From positions 39,953-103,952 of the forward strand of contig JAWLDZ010000001.1 of assembly GCA_041686355.1 (NCBI GenBank): a DNA stretch of 64,000 bases, given 5' to 3'. The translations under genes were made by a program, and so were the position numbers. Under the pieces are notes generated by a model that searched no databases, was not told where the DNA came from, and saw nothing but the letters and a program-made list of their open reading frames with translations. Shown here piece after piece: positions 26,426 through 34,244 of this stretch. Source of the stretch: DSBN01 sp041686355. GTDB lineage: Bacteria; Spirochaetota; Spirochaetia; DSM-16054; Sediminispirochaetaceae. The first letter of the stretch is position 1. The number at the start of each line of letters is the position of its first letter.

Positions 26426-26831
26426 TGCTTACCGTTTTCTTTAAGGTATCCACCGGAGCTGAAAAGATGTCGACAGTATCCGGATCTTTTATCATTTCGC
26501 ATTTACCTTCAAAACTTACTCCGTCGGAGATGCGAAGCTTGCTTGTTTTTACATTGCCTGTCAATTTGCATGTTTCGAGCATGTCAACCTTTTCTTTGGC
26601 TATTATATTGCCCTCAACATGGCCGGCAATTACCACTGTATATGCTTTAATATCGGCCACTACATGGGCACCCTCTTCTACATACAGAACACCTGAAGAT
26701 TCAATTTCACCCTCAAAATACCCATCTATTTTCAAGGCGTCTGAAAAAGTGAGTTTGCCGAAAAGTCGTGTTGTAGTGTCCAGTACTGTAGTAAACTCTT
26801 TTTCTTTTCGTCGACTATAACTTCGTGCCAT
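26418..26831 (-). CDS. Bactofilin
   Basis: A 137-residue cytoskeletal protein of the bactofilin (DUF583) family, forming membrane-associated filaments. The beta-helix core spans about residues 12-120 with the family pattern IDGYFEGEIESSGVLYVEEGAHVVADI...GHVEGNI. The short N-terminus is basic (ARSYSRRKEKE). There is no membrane segment. It precedes and overlaps cinA. A second bactofilin lies at 31788-32234; the two are clearly different paralogues. Confidence 0.92.
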   Translation of the reverse strand: MARSYSRRKEKEFTTVLDTTTRLFGKLTFSDALKIDGYFEGEIESSGVLYVEEGAHVVADIKAYTVVIAGHVEGNIIAKEKVDMLETCKLTGNVKTSKLRISDGVSFEGKCEMIKDPDTVDIFSAPVDTLKKTVSSA

Positions 26832-26889
26832 TTCTTAGTCTACCTAATTGGAATTACCTTTAAAGTAATTATAAATATGTGTTGATCAC

Positions 26890-26925
26890 AGGCACTTTCA
26901 AAAATCGAAGATTTTTGGAATGCCA
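26890..26925. repeat. Intergenic hairpin A of a dispersed family
   Basis: An imperfect palindrome beginning AGGCACTTTCAAAAATC and returning GATTTTTGGAATGCC, upstream of bactofilin. Its left 15 bases are identical to the hairpin upstream of dnaK (41293-41335), and it resembles those at 58288-58323 and near 45633. Confidence 0.6.
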
Positions 26926-26943
26926 AGGCCTTTTGCGATAGTT

Positions 26944-27165
26944 CTACTTAGACTTCATCACAAAAACCCCATCCCAATCTTCAGGAGGAGGATTTTCAAT
27001 ATAATGTTTGCAGCGAGCATAATATACTTTAGAAGGCCCGTCTTCGGGATCAACCTTGAGGGCTTTTGCAAAAAAATCTTTGGCTGCCTCAAAATTCATC
27101 AACTTATACTGCTTTCGTCCTTCCGTAAAGAGATTGAGTACCTCTTGTTTATTTTCGGTTATCAA
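26944..27165 (-). CDS. Stand-alone TPR peptide matching the C-terminal tail of spirochaete nucleotide cyclases
   Basis: A 73-residue protein with one to two TPR-type helix pairs (LFTEGRKQYKLMNFEAAKDFFAKALKVDPEDGP) and the ending YIENPPPEDWDGVFVMKSK. From memory, that ending is the conserved tail of many spirochaete adenylate/guanylate cyclases, where it follows the catalytic domain. Here no cyclase domain is attached. The start is a TTG at 27165 with GAGG 7 bases upstream. The TTG overlaps the TGA stop of the response-regulator gene, so it is translated together with it. It is probably a partner or adaptor of that regulator. Confidence 0.7.
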   Translation of the reverse strand: MITENKQEVLNLFTEGRKQYKLMNFEAAKDFFAKALKVDPEDGPSKVYYARCKHYIENPPPEDWDGVFVMKSK

Positions 27166-27914
27166 CCTTTTACCTCTTTCATACTATCTTCATGTTCCTG
27201 AAGTTGTATAAAATGTTCCTGCAGTTTTGAATCAAGTTCACGCAGAGCCTGTTCATCATCACGGGCATTGACTTCTTCTAATTTAAGGGCATCAATAGCC
27301 TGCTCTAAATTTTCTATCGAAGTTCTAACTCCGGCAACTTGTTCCTTTACAAACTCTATAAACTCGTCCTTCGCGGACTCATTTTTTTCATCTGTGAAAA
27401 ACTCATTGGCCTTTGCCTCAACCTGAGCAATCGGTTCTTTAAGACTATTCAGAAAATTAATAAATTTAGTTGAAATTTTGTCCGACAAATCAATCCGACG
27501 TTGCTTTAGTTCCATTCGGTCGGACATTCTTCTACTGCGCAGAACCGCACGTATTCTGGCTAAAACTTCAGAAAAATTAAAGGGCTTAGTAATGTAATCC
27601 TCCACCCCAAGCTCAAATCCTTCAACCTTATCCTTTACATCGTCCATTGCTGAAAACATGATAATTGGTATATTTCTATAATCGCTGTAGGTCTGGTCCT
27701 TCTTTAAAAGTCGTGTTACCTGCCAACCGGATAATTTCGGCATAACATTATCTAATATAATAAGATCAGGGTTGTATCCGGTAACTTTCTCCAAAGCATC
27801 TTCACCATCTTCTGAAGTAAGCACTTCAAACCCAAGTTTACCTAACATCAACTGAAAAAAATCAAGATTTACGGGCTCATCATCTACAATTAATATCTTT
27901 GTCTTTTCTTCCAT
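27162..27914 (-). CDS. Response regulator with helical output region
   Basis: A 250-residue protein. Residues 1-125 form a receiver domain with acidic pocket EE/D (IVDDEPVNLDFF), phospho-acceptor aspartate in DLIILDNVMP (about D56), the switch region FSAMDD and lysine in ITKPFNF. The rest is a long helical, coiled-coil-like segment without DNA-binding motif, so the output is probably protein-protein contact. No histidine kinase is adjacent. The only coupled gene is the cyclase-tail TPR peptide, which suggests a link to second-messenger signalling (inference). Confidence 0.88.
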   Translation of the reverse strand: MEEKTKILIVDDEPVNLDFFQLMLGKLGFEVLTSEDGEDALEKVTGYNPDLIILDNVMPKLSGWQVTRLLKKDQTYSDYRNIPIIMFSAMDDVKDKVEGFELGVEDYITKPFNFSEVLARIRAVLRSRRMSDRMELKQRRIDLSDKISTKFINFLNSLKEPIAQVEAKANEFFTDEKNESAKDEFIEFVKEQVAGVRTSIENLEQAIDALKLEEVNARDDEQALRELDSKLQEHFIQLQEHEDSMKEVKG

Positions 27915-27983
27915 ATCTTCATCTTCCTATAGAAATCAATGGTTGTCAATCCAGTGATTCATTCGAAACTTGAATTGTCATAG

Positions 27984-29666
27984 TCAATCATCGCGGCGAG
28001 GCACTATACGAACTACGATTCCAGTAAGAAGTGCAAGTCCAGAAAGCACTATCGCGATAACCGGGAGATAATTTCCCCAGCGGGTGTAAGGAGTTATTCG
28101 CTCGGTGTACACTGGAACCGAACTTATCATGAAGTCTTGCTCAAAGGGGTCCATCATATCAATGATACGCCCGTCAGGGTCTATAGTGGCGGTCATTCCC
28201 GAGTTTGTACCCCTGACTAAACTTCGCCGGTTCTCGACAGCCCTGAAGACAGCCATTCCAAGATGCTGCATCTGTGCGGCCACTGACCCAGACCAGGAAT
28301 CGTTGGTCATATTTACAATCACCTCGGCCCCTTCACGAACAAAGCGTCGCGAAATATATCCAAACACGTCTTCAAAGCAGATAGGAGTAGAAAATTTTAC
28401 TCCTCCCACCTCAAACACGGTGTACTCTGTCCCCTCTTCCCAAAAATGGTAATCCTTTTCTAACAGTAATTTATAAAACCTCGGGAAAATGTGCCCATAG
28501 GGAAAGTGCTCGGTAAAGGGAACTAAGTGGGTTTTCCGGTAGGTTTCCTTAAGCTCATTCTCGTGATACAGCAGAACCGCATTATAATCTACCCGATTAT
28601 AACTTCCATCCGCGGCAACCGGCGGTAGGTTTGGATCGGCAAGCTGCCCGTCATCGTTTCCGGTCAAAAAGGGCACAGTTTGGCCCTGCATAAACTCACG
28701 AAAATCTTTAACCAGTGCATACCGCTCGCCATCGGTGCGGTATTTCGTATGCCAATCGACTCCAGGGACAAAAGCAGTTTCAGACCAAATTACAATTTCC
28801 GGTTCATACTCTAATGCCTGTTCGCTGAGCGACTTCAAAATGTCCAGGTTTCTCCGATATGTCCGAATACCTCCCGCCCAGGTATCGGCATTGTGCTGGA
28901 TTAGTGCAACCTTCCACTGCCGTTGATCTGAGTAATCCTGCTGTACAGCCATGCCATAGATCAGAGTAATGAGTATCAGTCCGGCATATCCACCAAGTTC
29001 GAGTTTATGGCGCCTGATAAAGCCGCCCAAACCTCGAAAGCCATCTTTTATGGCGTTACCCAGATAAGCCGAAAAGAACACTACCAGCGCCGAGACACCC
29101 CAAAAACCGGTGAGTGCGGATATCTGGATAAAAGGAATAAACTGATACTGGGAATATCCTAAATTCCCATAGGGATACCCTAAGTATCCCTTCGACCTCA
29201 GGTACTCATACCCGATCCATATCAATATTTGAACAAGATATCCGTAACGGGGGAATAGTGTATCCGCCAGTTTCAATAGAGGAAAGACAACCAGAAAGTA
29301 TACCGCATAGATAGTGGGCACGATTAGAATCGCGAGGGGATGAAATGTCGATAACCAGAAGTTAAACAGGGCATACGAAACAAATCCGTACAGCACACCG
29401 TACACAGCAATTAATTTCCAGCTGCTACGATGTACCAATACAAATACAGGAATCAGGGCGATAAAAGCAAGTACTCCGAAGCCCTTTTCCGATACAAAAC
29501 TGGGAAAGGACAGAGCGAACAGGAGAGCTCCGCCTACTAATAAAACTAACTCACCTGCGATTTTTTTGACGGTCGGTTTCCATGAAGCTTGTGCTGATAC
29601 TGCCGTTTTCACTTTAAGAGTTCCAATGCCGAAAGGTTTATTTTTCACCCCGTAGAGGCCAGGCAA
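27984..29666 (-). CDS. lnt: Apolipoprotein N-acyltransferase
   Basis: An inner-membrane enzyme adding the third acyl chain to lipoproteins. About six hydrophobic helices occupy the N-terminal 230 residues. A nitrilase-fold domain follows with the catalytic triad visible: Glu in IVIWSETAF, Lys in YRKTHLVPF and Cys in STPICFEDVFG. A last membrane helix ends the protein. The outer limit of the frame is a TTG at 29666 inside the HU gene. GTG at 29648, overlapping the HU stop, or GTG at 29612 are equally possible starts. None has a strong ribosome site, so coupling to HU is likely. Confidence 0.92.
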   Translation of the reverse strand: MPGLYGVKNKPFGIGTLKVKTAVSAQASWKPTVKKIAGELVLLVGGALLFALSFPSFVSEKGFGVLAFIALIPVFVLVHRSSWKLIAVYGVLYGFVSYALFNFWLSTFHPLAILIVPTIYAVYFLVVFPLLKLADTLFPRYGYLVQILIWIGYEYLRSKGYLGYPYGNLGYSQYQFIPFIQISALTGFWGVSALVVFFSAYLGNAIKDGFRGLGGFIRRHKLELGGYAGLILITLIYGMAVQQDYSDQRQWKVALIQHNADTWAGGIRTYRRNLDILKSLSEQALEYEPEIVIWSETAFVPGVDWHTKYRTDGERYALVKDFREFMQGQTVPFLTGNDDGQLADPNLPPVAADGSYNRVDYNAVLLYHENELKETYRKTHLVPFTEHFPYGHIFPRFYKLLLEKDYHFWEEGTEYTVFEVGGVKFSTPICFEDVFGYISRRFVREGAEVIVNMTNDSWSGSVAAQMQHLGMAVFRAVENRRSLVRGTNSGMTATIDPDGRIIDMMDPFEQDFMISSVPVYTERITPYTRWGNYLPVIAIVLSGLALLTGIVVRIVPRRDD

Positions 29667-29946
29667 GCTGCTTAAGCTCTTTTCCAGGACGAAATACTGC
29701 TACCCCATGGGTGTCGACCGGTACAATTTCGCCGGTCTTTGGGTTTCGAGCCTTTTCACGCCCCTTACGGGTACGAATTTCAAAGGTTCCAAACCCCCTT
29801 AACTCAATTACTCGATCGTCCTGAAGAGCTTCTTTAAGCTCTTCGAAAAACTCATCGATGACATCGTGAATCTCATTACGACTCACACTCAGCTTTTCAT
29901 GGATCTGATCGATAATTTCTGCCTTTGTCAATTTATTTCTATCCAT
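29638..29946 (-). CDS. HU/IHF-family DNA-binding protein
   Basis: A 102-residue nucleoid protein. It has the helical dimerisation part (LTKAEIIDQIHEKLSVSRNEIHDVIDEFF) and the DNA-gripping arm with GFGTFEIRTRKGREKARNPKTGE. The C-terminal tail of about 10 residues extends past the usual 90. AGAGG precedes the ATG. It lies between rpsT (24 bp upstream) and lnt, which starts in its last codons. HU versus IHF-like behaviour cannot be decided. Confidence 0.94.
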   Translation of the reverse strand: MDRNKLTKAEIIDQIHEKLSVSRNEIHDVIDEFFEELKEALQDDRVIELRGFGTFEIRTRKGREKARNPKTGEIVPVDTHGVAVFRPGKELKQLAWPLRGEK

Positions 29947-29970
29947 GATCCGCCTCTCATCTTAAAAATA

Positions 29971-30240
29971 TTACGATTGTACCTTTAATGAATTTAGCTT
30001 CTTCCGCATGCGAGATTTTGTACGTGCTGCAGTGTTTTTATGAAAAACGCCTTTTCTCGATACGCGATCAATAAGCCGTTCTGCTTCGCCATAAGCCTTC
30101 TGTGCATCTTCCAGATTATTGCCTTTTACTGCTAATTGAAATTTTCTTTGAGCGGTTCTAACCCCGCTGCGTGCAGCACGGTTGCGCATTCTCCGTTTCA
30201 AATTCTGTCGTTGTCTTTTTTCTGCTGATAGTCCTGCCAA
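29971..30240 (-). CDS. rpsT: Ribosomal protein S20, TTG start
   Basis: An 89-residue 30S protein, highly basic and helical (AGLSAEKRQRQNLKRRMRNRAARS). The start is TTG at 30240, because GGAGG lies exactly 8 bases upstream and the protein then has normal family length and N-terminus. The ATG at 30255 lies over the ribosome site, and the longer frame to 30309 adds a spurious N-terminus. E. coli rpsT also starts with UUG, where the weak start is tied to autogenous control. The same control is possible here. Confidence 0.92.
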   Translation of the reverse strand: MAGLSAEKRQRQNLKRRMRNRAARSGVRTAQRKFQLAVKGNNLEDAQKAYGEAERLIDRVSRKGVFHKNTAARTKSRMRKKLNSLKVQS

Positions 30241-30332
30241 GCGCCTATCCTCCATTCTATATAAATAATTATAAGTAAATCTTGTTCCAATTTTTCTGCG
30301 GTAGCACAAGCTACCAAATTACTTCAGTACTG

Positions 30333-31280
30333 TCAAGTAATTATATCATCAATCTTTACATTCCAATAGCGGGAAGATTCATTCCAGCTGAAGTTTTCTT
30401 CCGGAACATCAATAATTCTTCCATCCCTAGACTGAAGCTTGATCCTTTTAGCCAGTATGTTTACCTCTGTTACCTTGAAATCTTCATTTTTCACCCGTAT
30501 TCGATTACCCTCTTGGGGGAGACGGTTTTTCACTTCTTTATAAAAGTCATATTCATAGGCTAAACAGCAGAGCAGTCGCCCACAGGGACCGGAAATCTTC
30601 ATTGAGTTTAGAGAGAGATTCTGTTCTTTGGCCATTTTTATGGAAACCGGATTCAGCTTGTCCGTCACGCCATTGCAACAATAATCCCGGCCGCACACGG
30701 CCAAGCCGCCCAGTACTCGGGATTCATCTCTTACTCCAATCTGGCGCAGTTCAATACGCATCTTAAACACCGACACAAGATCCTTCACCAATTCACGAAA
30801 ATCTACCCGGGCATCAGCTGTAAAAAAGAACAGAATCTTCGGCTCATCAACCATATAATGCGCCGCAACCAGCTTCATATCTAAATTATGATTCTTAACC
30901 TTTTCCCGACAGAGCTCTAATGCTTCCGCCTCTTTTTCGAGATTTTTCTCATATTCACTAATATCTTGGCTGGAGGCACGACGGGTAATCGCCTCGGCAT
31001 CCTTCATGTCGTAATTCTCGACATGCTGAATATGACCAAGCACATAGGCAAGATCTTTTCCATACCGACTGGGAACCACTAGGTGATCACCCTTCTCAAA
31101 GACTTCGTTCAAGGGATTAGTACAAATCTGTGTCTCATTTGAATGAATAAATTTTACCAACAGGACTGTTGATCTGCCCTTATCCTGTTCATCAGAAGGA
31201 TTTGCAATCTCTTCCACCACTCTTTCGCTGGCTTCTCCCTGTTCAGAAGCATTCATAGGCTGTATATCATTATCGCTCAT
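30333..31280 (-). CDS. ricT: PSP1-domain protein, RicT (YaaT) homologue
   Basis: A 315-residue soluble protein with the PSP1 domain over about residues 60-250. The cysteine clusters VCGRDYCCN and GPCGRLLCCLAYE, which bind iron-sulfur clusters in the Bacillus Ric complex, are intact. That complex guides RNase Y to mRNA processing; RNase Y is also encoded in this window (60778-62307). AAAGGAG precedes the ATG by 8 bases. A yaaR-family gene is adjacent upstream, as in Firmicutes. No ricA or ricF homologue was seen. Confidence 0.92.
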   Translation of the reverse strand: MSDNDIQPMNASEQGEASERVVEEIANPSDEQDKGRSTVLLVKFIHSNETQICTNPLNEVFEKGDHLVVPSRYGKDLAYVLGHIQHVENYDMKDAEAITRRASSQDISEYEKNLEKEAEALELCREKVKNHNLDMKLVAAHYMVDEPKILFFFTADARVDFRELVKDLVSVFKMRIELRQIGVRDESRVLGGLAVCGRDYCCNGVTDKLNPVSIKMAKEQNLSLNSMKISGPCGRLLCCLAYEYDFYKEVKNRLPQEGNRIRVKNEDFKVTEVNILAKRIKLQSRDGRIIDVPEENFSWNESSRYWNVKIDDIIT

Positions 31281-31293
31281 GCGTAAAACTCCT

Positions 31294-31788
31294 TTAATGC
31301 AGTAAATCTACGATCATGCCATTAATTTCCTCTACACGCTTTAAAATGTCAAGTTGTGTAAATTGGCTCTGTAGGATTCCGGAAGCAAGCTGTTCCAGTC
31401 TTTCATTGACCACCTTGATGATAGTAAACTTCTTTTGCTTCTTCAATGGATGGTAATGCGCACCTTCGATCTGTTCAGCTTCCAGGGCGTGTTTTGAAAT
31501 ATAAAGCAGAAAATCGCTTACCGCCTTGCGATAGTCCTTTATATTGCCCAAGGAGGGGCTCTCCTTTAACTGCTCGCCACTGCTGTGTAGCTGGTCAACC
31601 AGCTCCTCGATATCCGCATCAATATGTGCCGGATATTTACCACCCACAGGTGCTACTTGCCGCTCCTGTTGTTCGGAGACAATTCTAGAAAATTGAGGAA
31701 CCCCCTCGGCTGATAGTGTCTTTTCCTTTGACTGGGTATTCCTGCGCCACTTAAAACGATTGTTCTTTAAAGGATCGATTGGTTCCAT
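31294..31788 (-). CDS. YaaR-family (DUF327) protein
   Basis: A 164-residue soluble helical protein. Matching family features are ADIEELVDQLHSSGEQLKESPSLGNIKDYRKAVSDFLLYI and the C-terminal KVVNERLEQLASGILQSQFTQLDILKRVEEINGMIVDLL. The first 45 residues are basic and probably flexible. The ATG overlaps the TGA stop of bactofilin 2 (TGATG). Function is unknown; the repeated pairing of yaaR with ricT across phyla suggests a shared pathway. Confidence 0.85.
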   Translation of the reverse strand: MEPIDPLKNNRFKWRRNTQSKEKTLSAEGVPQFSRIVSEQQERQVAPVGGKYPAHIDADIEELVDQLHSSGEQLKESPSLGNIKDYRKAVSDFLLYISKHALEAEQIEGAHYHPLKKQKKFTIIKVVNERLEQLASGILQSQFTQLDILKRVEEINGMIVDLLH

Positions 31789-32234
31789 CAGCCGGATTTG
31801 TAAAGGGGGTTGTAACGATCGATCGATTGGTCGGCAGAGTCTTGGACGGAATCGGAGTAGGTGGTCTCCCGATTATTCTGTTTGTCTTGAAAACTGATTA
31901 TCTTACAGCGCCCGTTCAGCACAACGCCATCTTCGACCAATAAGCGCGGGGTGGAAACATTACCGAGCACCATTCCAGTTGAAAGAACAACCACCTTTTC
32001 GGTAGAGTGAATATCGCCTTTCACAACCCCGCCAACTACTACAGTACCGGCATTAATCGAACATTCTGCTCGACCATTTCGACCAATTAATACCTTATCG
32101 GCTTTTTCGATATTCCCTCGAAAATCGCCATCTATGCGGAACAGACCATTCATAGAGATGTCACCCGAAAAAGCGGCTCCCTCTCCAATAATAGAATTGA
32201 TAAATACACCATTTAAATCTAGTTGTTCACTCAT
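31788..32234 (-). CDS. Bactofilin, second paralogue
   Basis: A 148-residue bactofilin (DUF583) with a beta-helix core at about residues 12-115 (RIDGDFRGNIEKADKVLIGRNGRAECSI, GVVKGDIHSTEKVVVLSTGMV). The tail of 30 residues is polar (NNRETTYSDSVQDSADQS) and likely flexible. It lies 34 bp after an M23 peptidase gene on the same strand. Bactofilin and LytM-type peptidase pairs control cell curvature in other bacteria (for example the Helicobacter CcmA system). Confidence 0.92.
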   Translation of the reverse strand: MSEQLDLNGVFINSIIGEGAAFSGDISMNGLFRIDGDFRGNIEKADKVLIGRNGRAECSINAGTVVVGGVVKGDIHSTEKVVVLSTGMVLGNVSTPRLLVEDGVVLNGRCKIISFQDKQNNRETTYSDSVQDSADQSIDRYNPLYKSG

Positions 32235-32268
32235 GAGTTTTCCGTAGTAATAATTATCTGAGATTCCC

Positions 32269-33291
32269 TCATCTTAGATCAGCTTGTACATTTAAGAAAC
32301 GTTCTGGGTCTACTACCTGCGCGCCGATACGAACCTCAAAATGAAGATGCGGGCCAGTGGACATGCCTGTATTGCCCATGGTACCAATTTTTTGTCCCTG
32401 TGTCACTACATCACCCTCTTCAACATACACGTTATCAAGGTGCGCATACTTGGTGGCAAAACCGTATGCATGACGTATTACAATGTAGTTCCCAAAGCCC
32501 ATTGGCTCATACTTTCTTTCTATAACCTTACCATTTGCCGCCGCAACTAGATCAATACCCCGTCGATAGGCAATATCTAAGCCCTTGTGCAGATACCATT
32601 GCTGGGTAAAAGGGTGGACTTCAGGACCAAAATAGTTGGTAATGCGTCCGATACCCCCGCTCACCGGCCAGTAGGTAGGCAATTCTACCAATAAGTCGCC
32701 CTGCGACTTGAGTAGATTCTGTACTTTATCTAAAGATTCAGTGGAGGCCTGCATAAACTCTTTAATATTGCGCAGTTCACTGACCTCGCGCATGATACCG
32801 CTGTCCTGCTCTTCCAAATTGATGAACGAGGACAGATCGCCGGCAGCGGCAGTAGTTGCATCCTCATCTTCCGAAAAAACCCCGAAAGAGCCGAGAGTGT
32901 TTACAAGAGAGTGCTCGAAGTCGCGAGATACCTGTCGCAATTCGACAATTTCATCGCGCACCATCTCTAGATTTGCCCGTGTATTCTGCAAACTTGACTG
33001 ATTCCGCACTAACATATTGGAAAGGCCGCTGAAACGAGTAGAAAAGGCGAAAAAAGCAACCAACAAACCTATAAACAGAATTCCAAAAAAAATCAGTGAG
33101 AATACAGAAATACGAAAGTTAAAGATTTTTCGCTCTGAGTGGGGAATCAGCATTACTGTAAACCGCTGTTTTCCCAAAGAAATGAGTTTTTGTATTCCCC
33201 CAGCTAGTGTTGAGAAAAATCTGGAGAAGATTCGTAGAATAAAATCATAAAGCCTTTTTTCTACTTTTTTATACTGATTTGCCGGGGACAT
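32269..33291 (-). CDS. M23 (LytM) family peptidase with membrane anchor
   Basis: A 340-residue envelope protein. An amphipathic N-terminus is followed by one membrane helix (about 62-85, VFSLIFFGILFIGLLVAFF), a helical stretch of about 120 residues (MVRDEIVELRQVSRDFEHSLV) and a C-terminal M23 domain. The zinc motifs H-x3-D in LHKGLDIAYRRG and HLHFEV are intact, so it should cut peptidoglycan cross-links. GAGGAG lies 5 bases before the ATG. It heads the run with bactofilin, yaaR and ricT. Confidence 0.93.
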   Translation of the reverse strand: MSPANQYKKVEKRLYDFILRIFSRFFSTLAGGIQKLISLGKQRFTVMLIPHSERKIFNFRISVFSLIFFGILFIGLLVAFFAFSTRFSGLSNMLVRNQSSLQNTRANLEMVRDEIVELRQVSRDFEHSLVNTLGSFGVFSEDEDATTAAAGDLSSFINLEEQDSGIMREVSELRNIKEFMQASTESLDKVQNLLKSQGDLLVELPTYWPVSGGIGRITNYFGPEVHPFTQQWYLHKGLDIAYRRGIDLVAAANGKVIERKYEPMGFGNYIVIRHAYGFATKYAHLDNVYVEEGDVVTQGQKIGTMGNTGMSTGPHLHFEVRIGAQVVDPERFLNVQADLR

Positions 33292-33310
33292 TCTTACTCC
33301 TCAATGTGCT

Positions 33311-33370
33311 GTTTACTACAGTAAACCGCTAAAAGGTTACCACGCCTAAAAAAAATTGTCAAATACAATT
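33311..33370. promoter_or_regulatory. Inverted repeats between the divergent M23 and tatD genes
   Basis: GTTTAC/GTAAAC (33311-33316, 33321-33326) form a 16-bp palindrome in the M23 leader. AATTGT/ACAATT (33354-33359, 33365-33370) lie over the facing promoters. A minus-strand TTGACA at 33357-33362 with a poor -10 (TAACCT, 33334-33339) may serve the M23 gene. These may be operators; no regulator is identified. Confidence 0.4.
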
Positions 33371-33397
33371 GACCGCTCCTACGTTTCATGCTATTGT
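33369..33397 (+). promoter_or_regulatory. Promoter of tatD-dus
   Basis: TTGACC (33369-33374) and TATTGT (33392-33397) are 17 bp apart. The transcript would start near 33404, giving a leader of about 48 nt before tatD. Confidence 0.65.
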
Positions 33398-33451
33398 TCA
33401 CCTATATTAGTAAAAGCCACACAAAAATCTTATTAAAATCGGAAAAGAACT

Positions 33452-34225
33452 ATGCAGTTATTTGATACCCATGCGCACATTGGATTAATAAACGAAGATC
33501 CAATCGAACAGTTGTTAATCGTACAGGAAGCTAAACAGTCGGACGTAAAAAAAGTCATGAGCATATGCAATAGCCTCTACGACTTTTTTCAGGTCTACGA
33601 AAACCTGAAAACAGCAAATCATGTATACCATAGCATTGGTGTCTCACCATCCGAAGTTATCAATCCCGGAAAAGACTGGGCCCTCCAAATTGAGGAAGGC
33701 AGCCAGAAAGATCGGGTGGTCGCCCTTGGAGAAATCGGATTAGACTACTATAGAAAATTCGGCAATAAAGACAGTCAAATTGAGCTTTTTATTCATCAAC
33801 TTGAGCTGGCAGATCAGCTTGAGCTGCCGGTCATCATTCACAATCGCGAGGCCGGCGAAGATGTATTAAATATTTTAAAGGATAAACTGCCTCCCAGAGG
33901 AGGAGTTCTGCATTGCTATTCGGAAGATTGGAAGTATGCCCAAGCGGCCCTCAATCTGAATCTCTACATCTCCTTCGCAGGTAATGTCACCTACAGAAAT
34001 GCCCGAAACCTGCACGAAACAGCAAAGAACATGCCCCTGGACCGCATGCTTATTGAAACGGAGAGTCCCTTTATGGTACCGGCTCAATACCGCGGTAAAC
34101 GCAACCGACCCTCTTATCTGGGAGCCACAGCCGAGTTTATCGCTGAGCTGCGTGAGGAACCGCTGGAAGAAGTAGCGGAGACCCTCTACAACAACAGCCT
34201 CCAATTTTTTGGTATTCAAGAATAA
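33452..34225 (+). CDS. tatD: TatD-family metal-dependent hydrolase
   Basis: A 257-residue TIM-barrel nuclease/hydrolase. The metal motifs are all present: HxH in FDTHAHIG (H7, H9), the bridging Glu in LGEIGLDYY, HNREAGED, and a late Asp/Glu site LIETESPF, which replaces the more common ETDSP. Closely related proteins trim 3' ends of DNA or RNA or deacylate D-amino acids from tRNA. The exact role is open. The ribosome site is weak (GGAAAAG). Confidence 0.9.
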   Translation: MQLFDTHAHIGLINEDPIEQLLIVQEAKQSDVKKVMSICNSLYDFFQVYENLKTANHVYHSIGVSPSEVINPGKDWALQIEEGSQKDRVVALGEIGLDYYRKFGNKDSQIELFIHQLELADQLELPVIIHNREAGEDVLNILKDKLPPRGGVLHCYSEDWKYAQAALNLNLYISFAGNVTYRNARNLHETAKNMPLDRMLIETESPFMVPAQYRGKRNRPSYLGATAEFIAELREEPLEEVAETLYNNSLQFFGIQE

Positions 34226-34244
34226 GAGCAAGGCGCCGCTTTCC

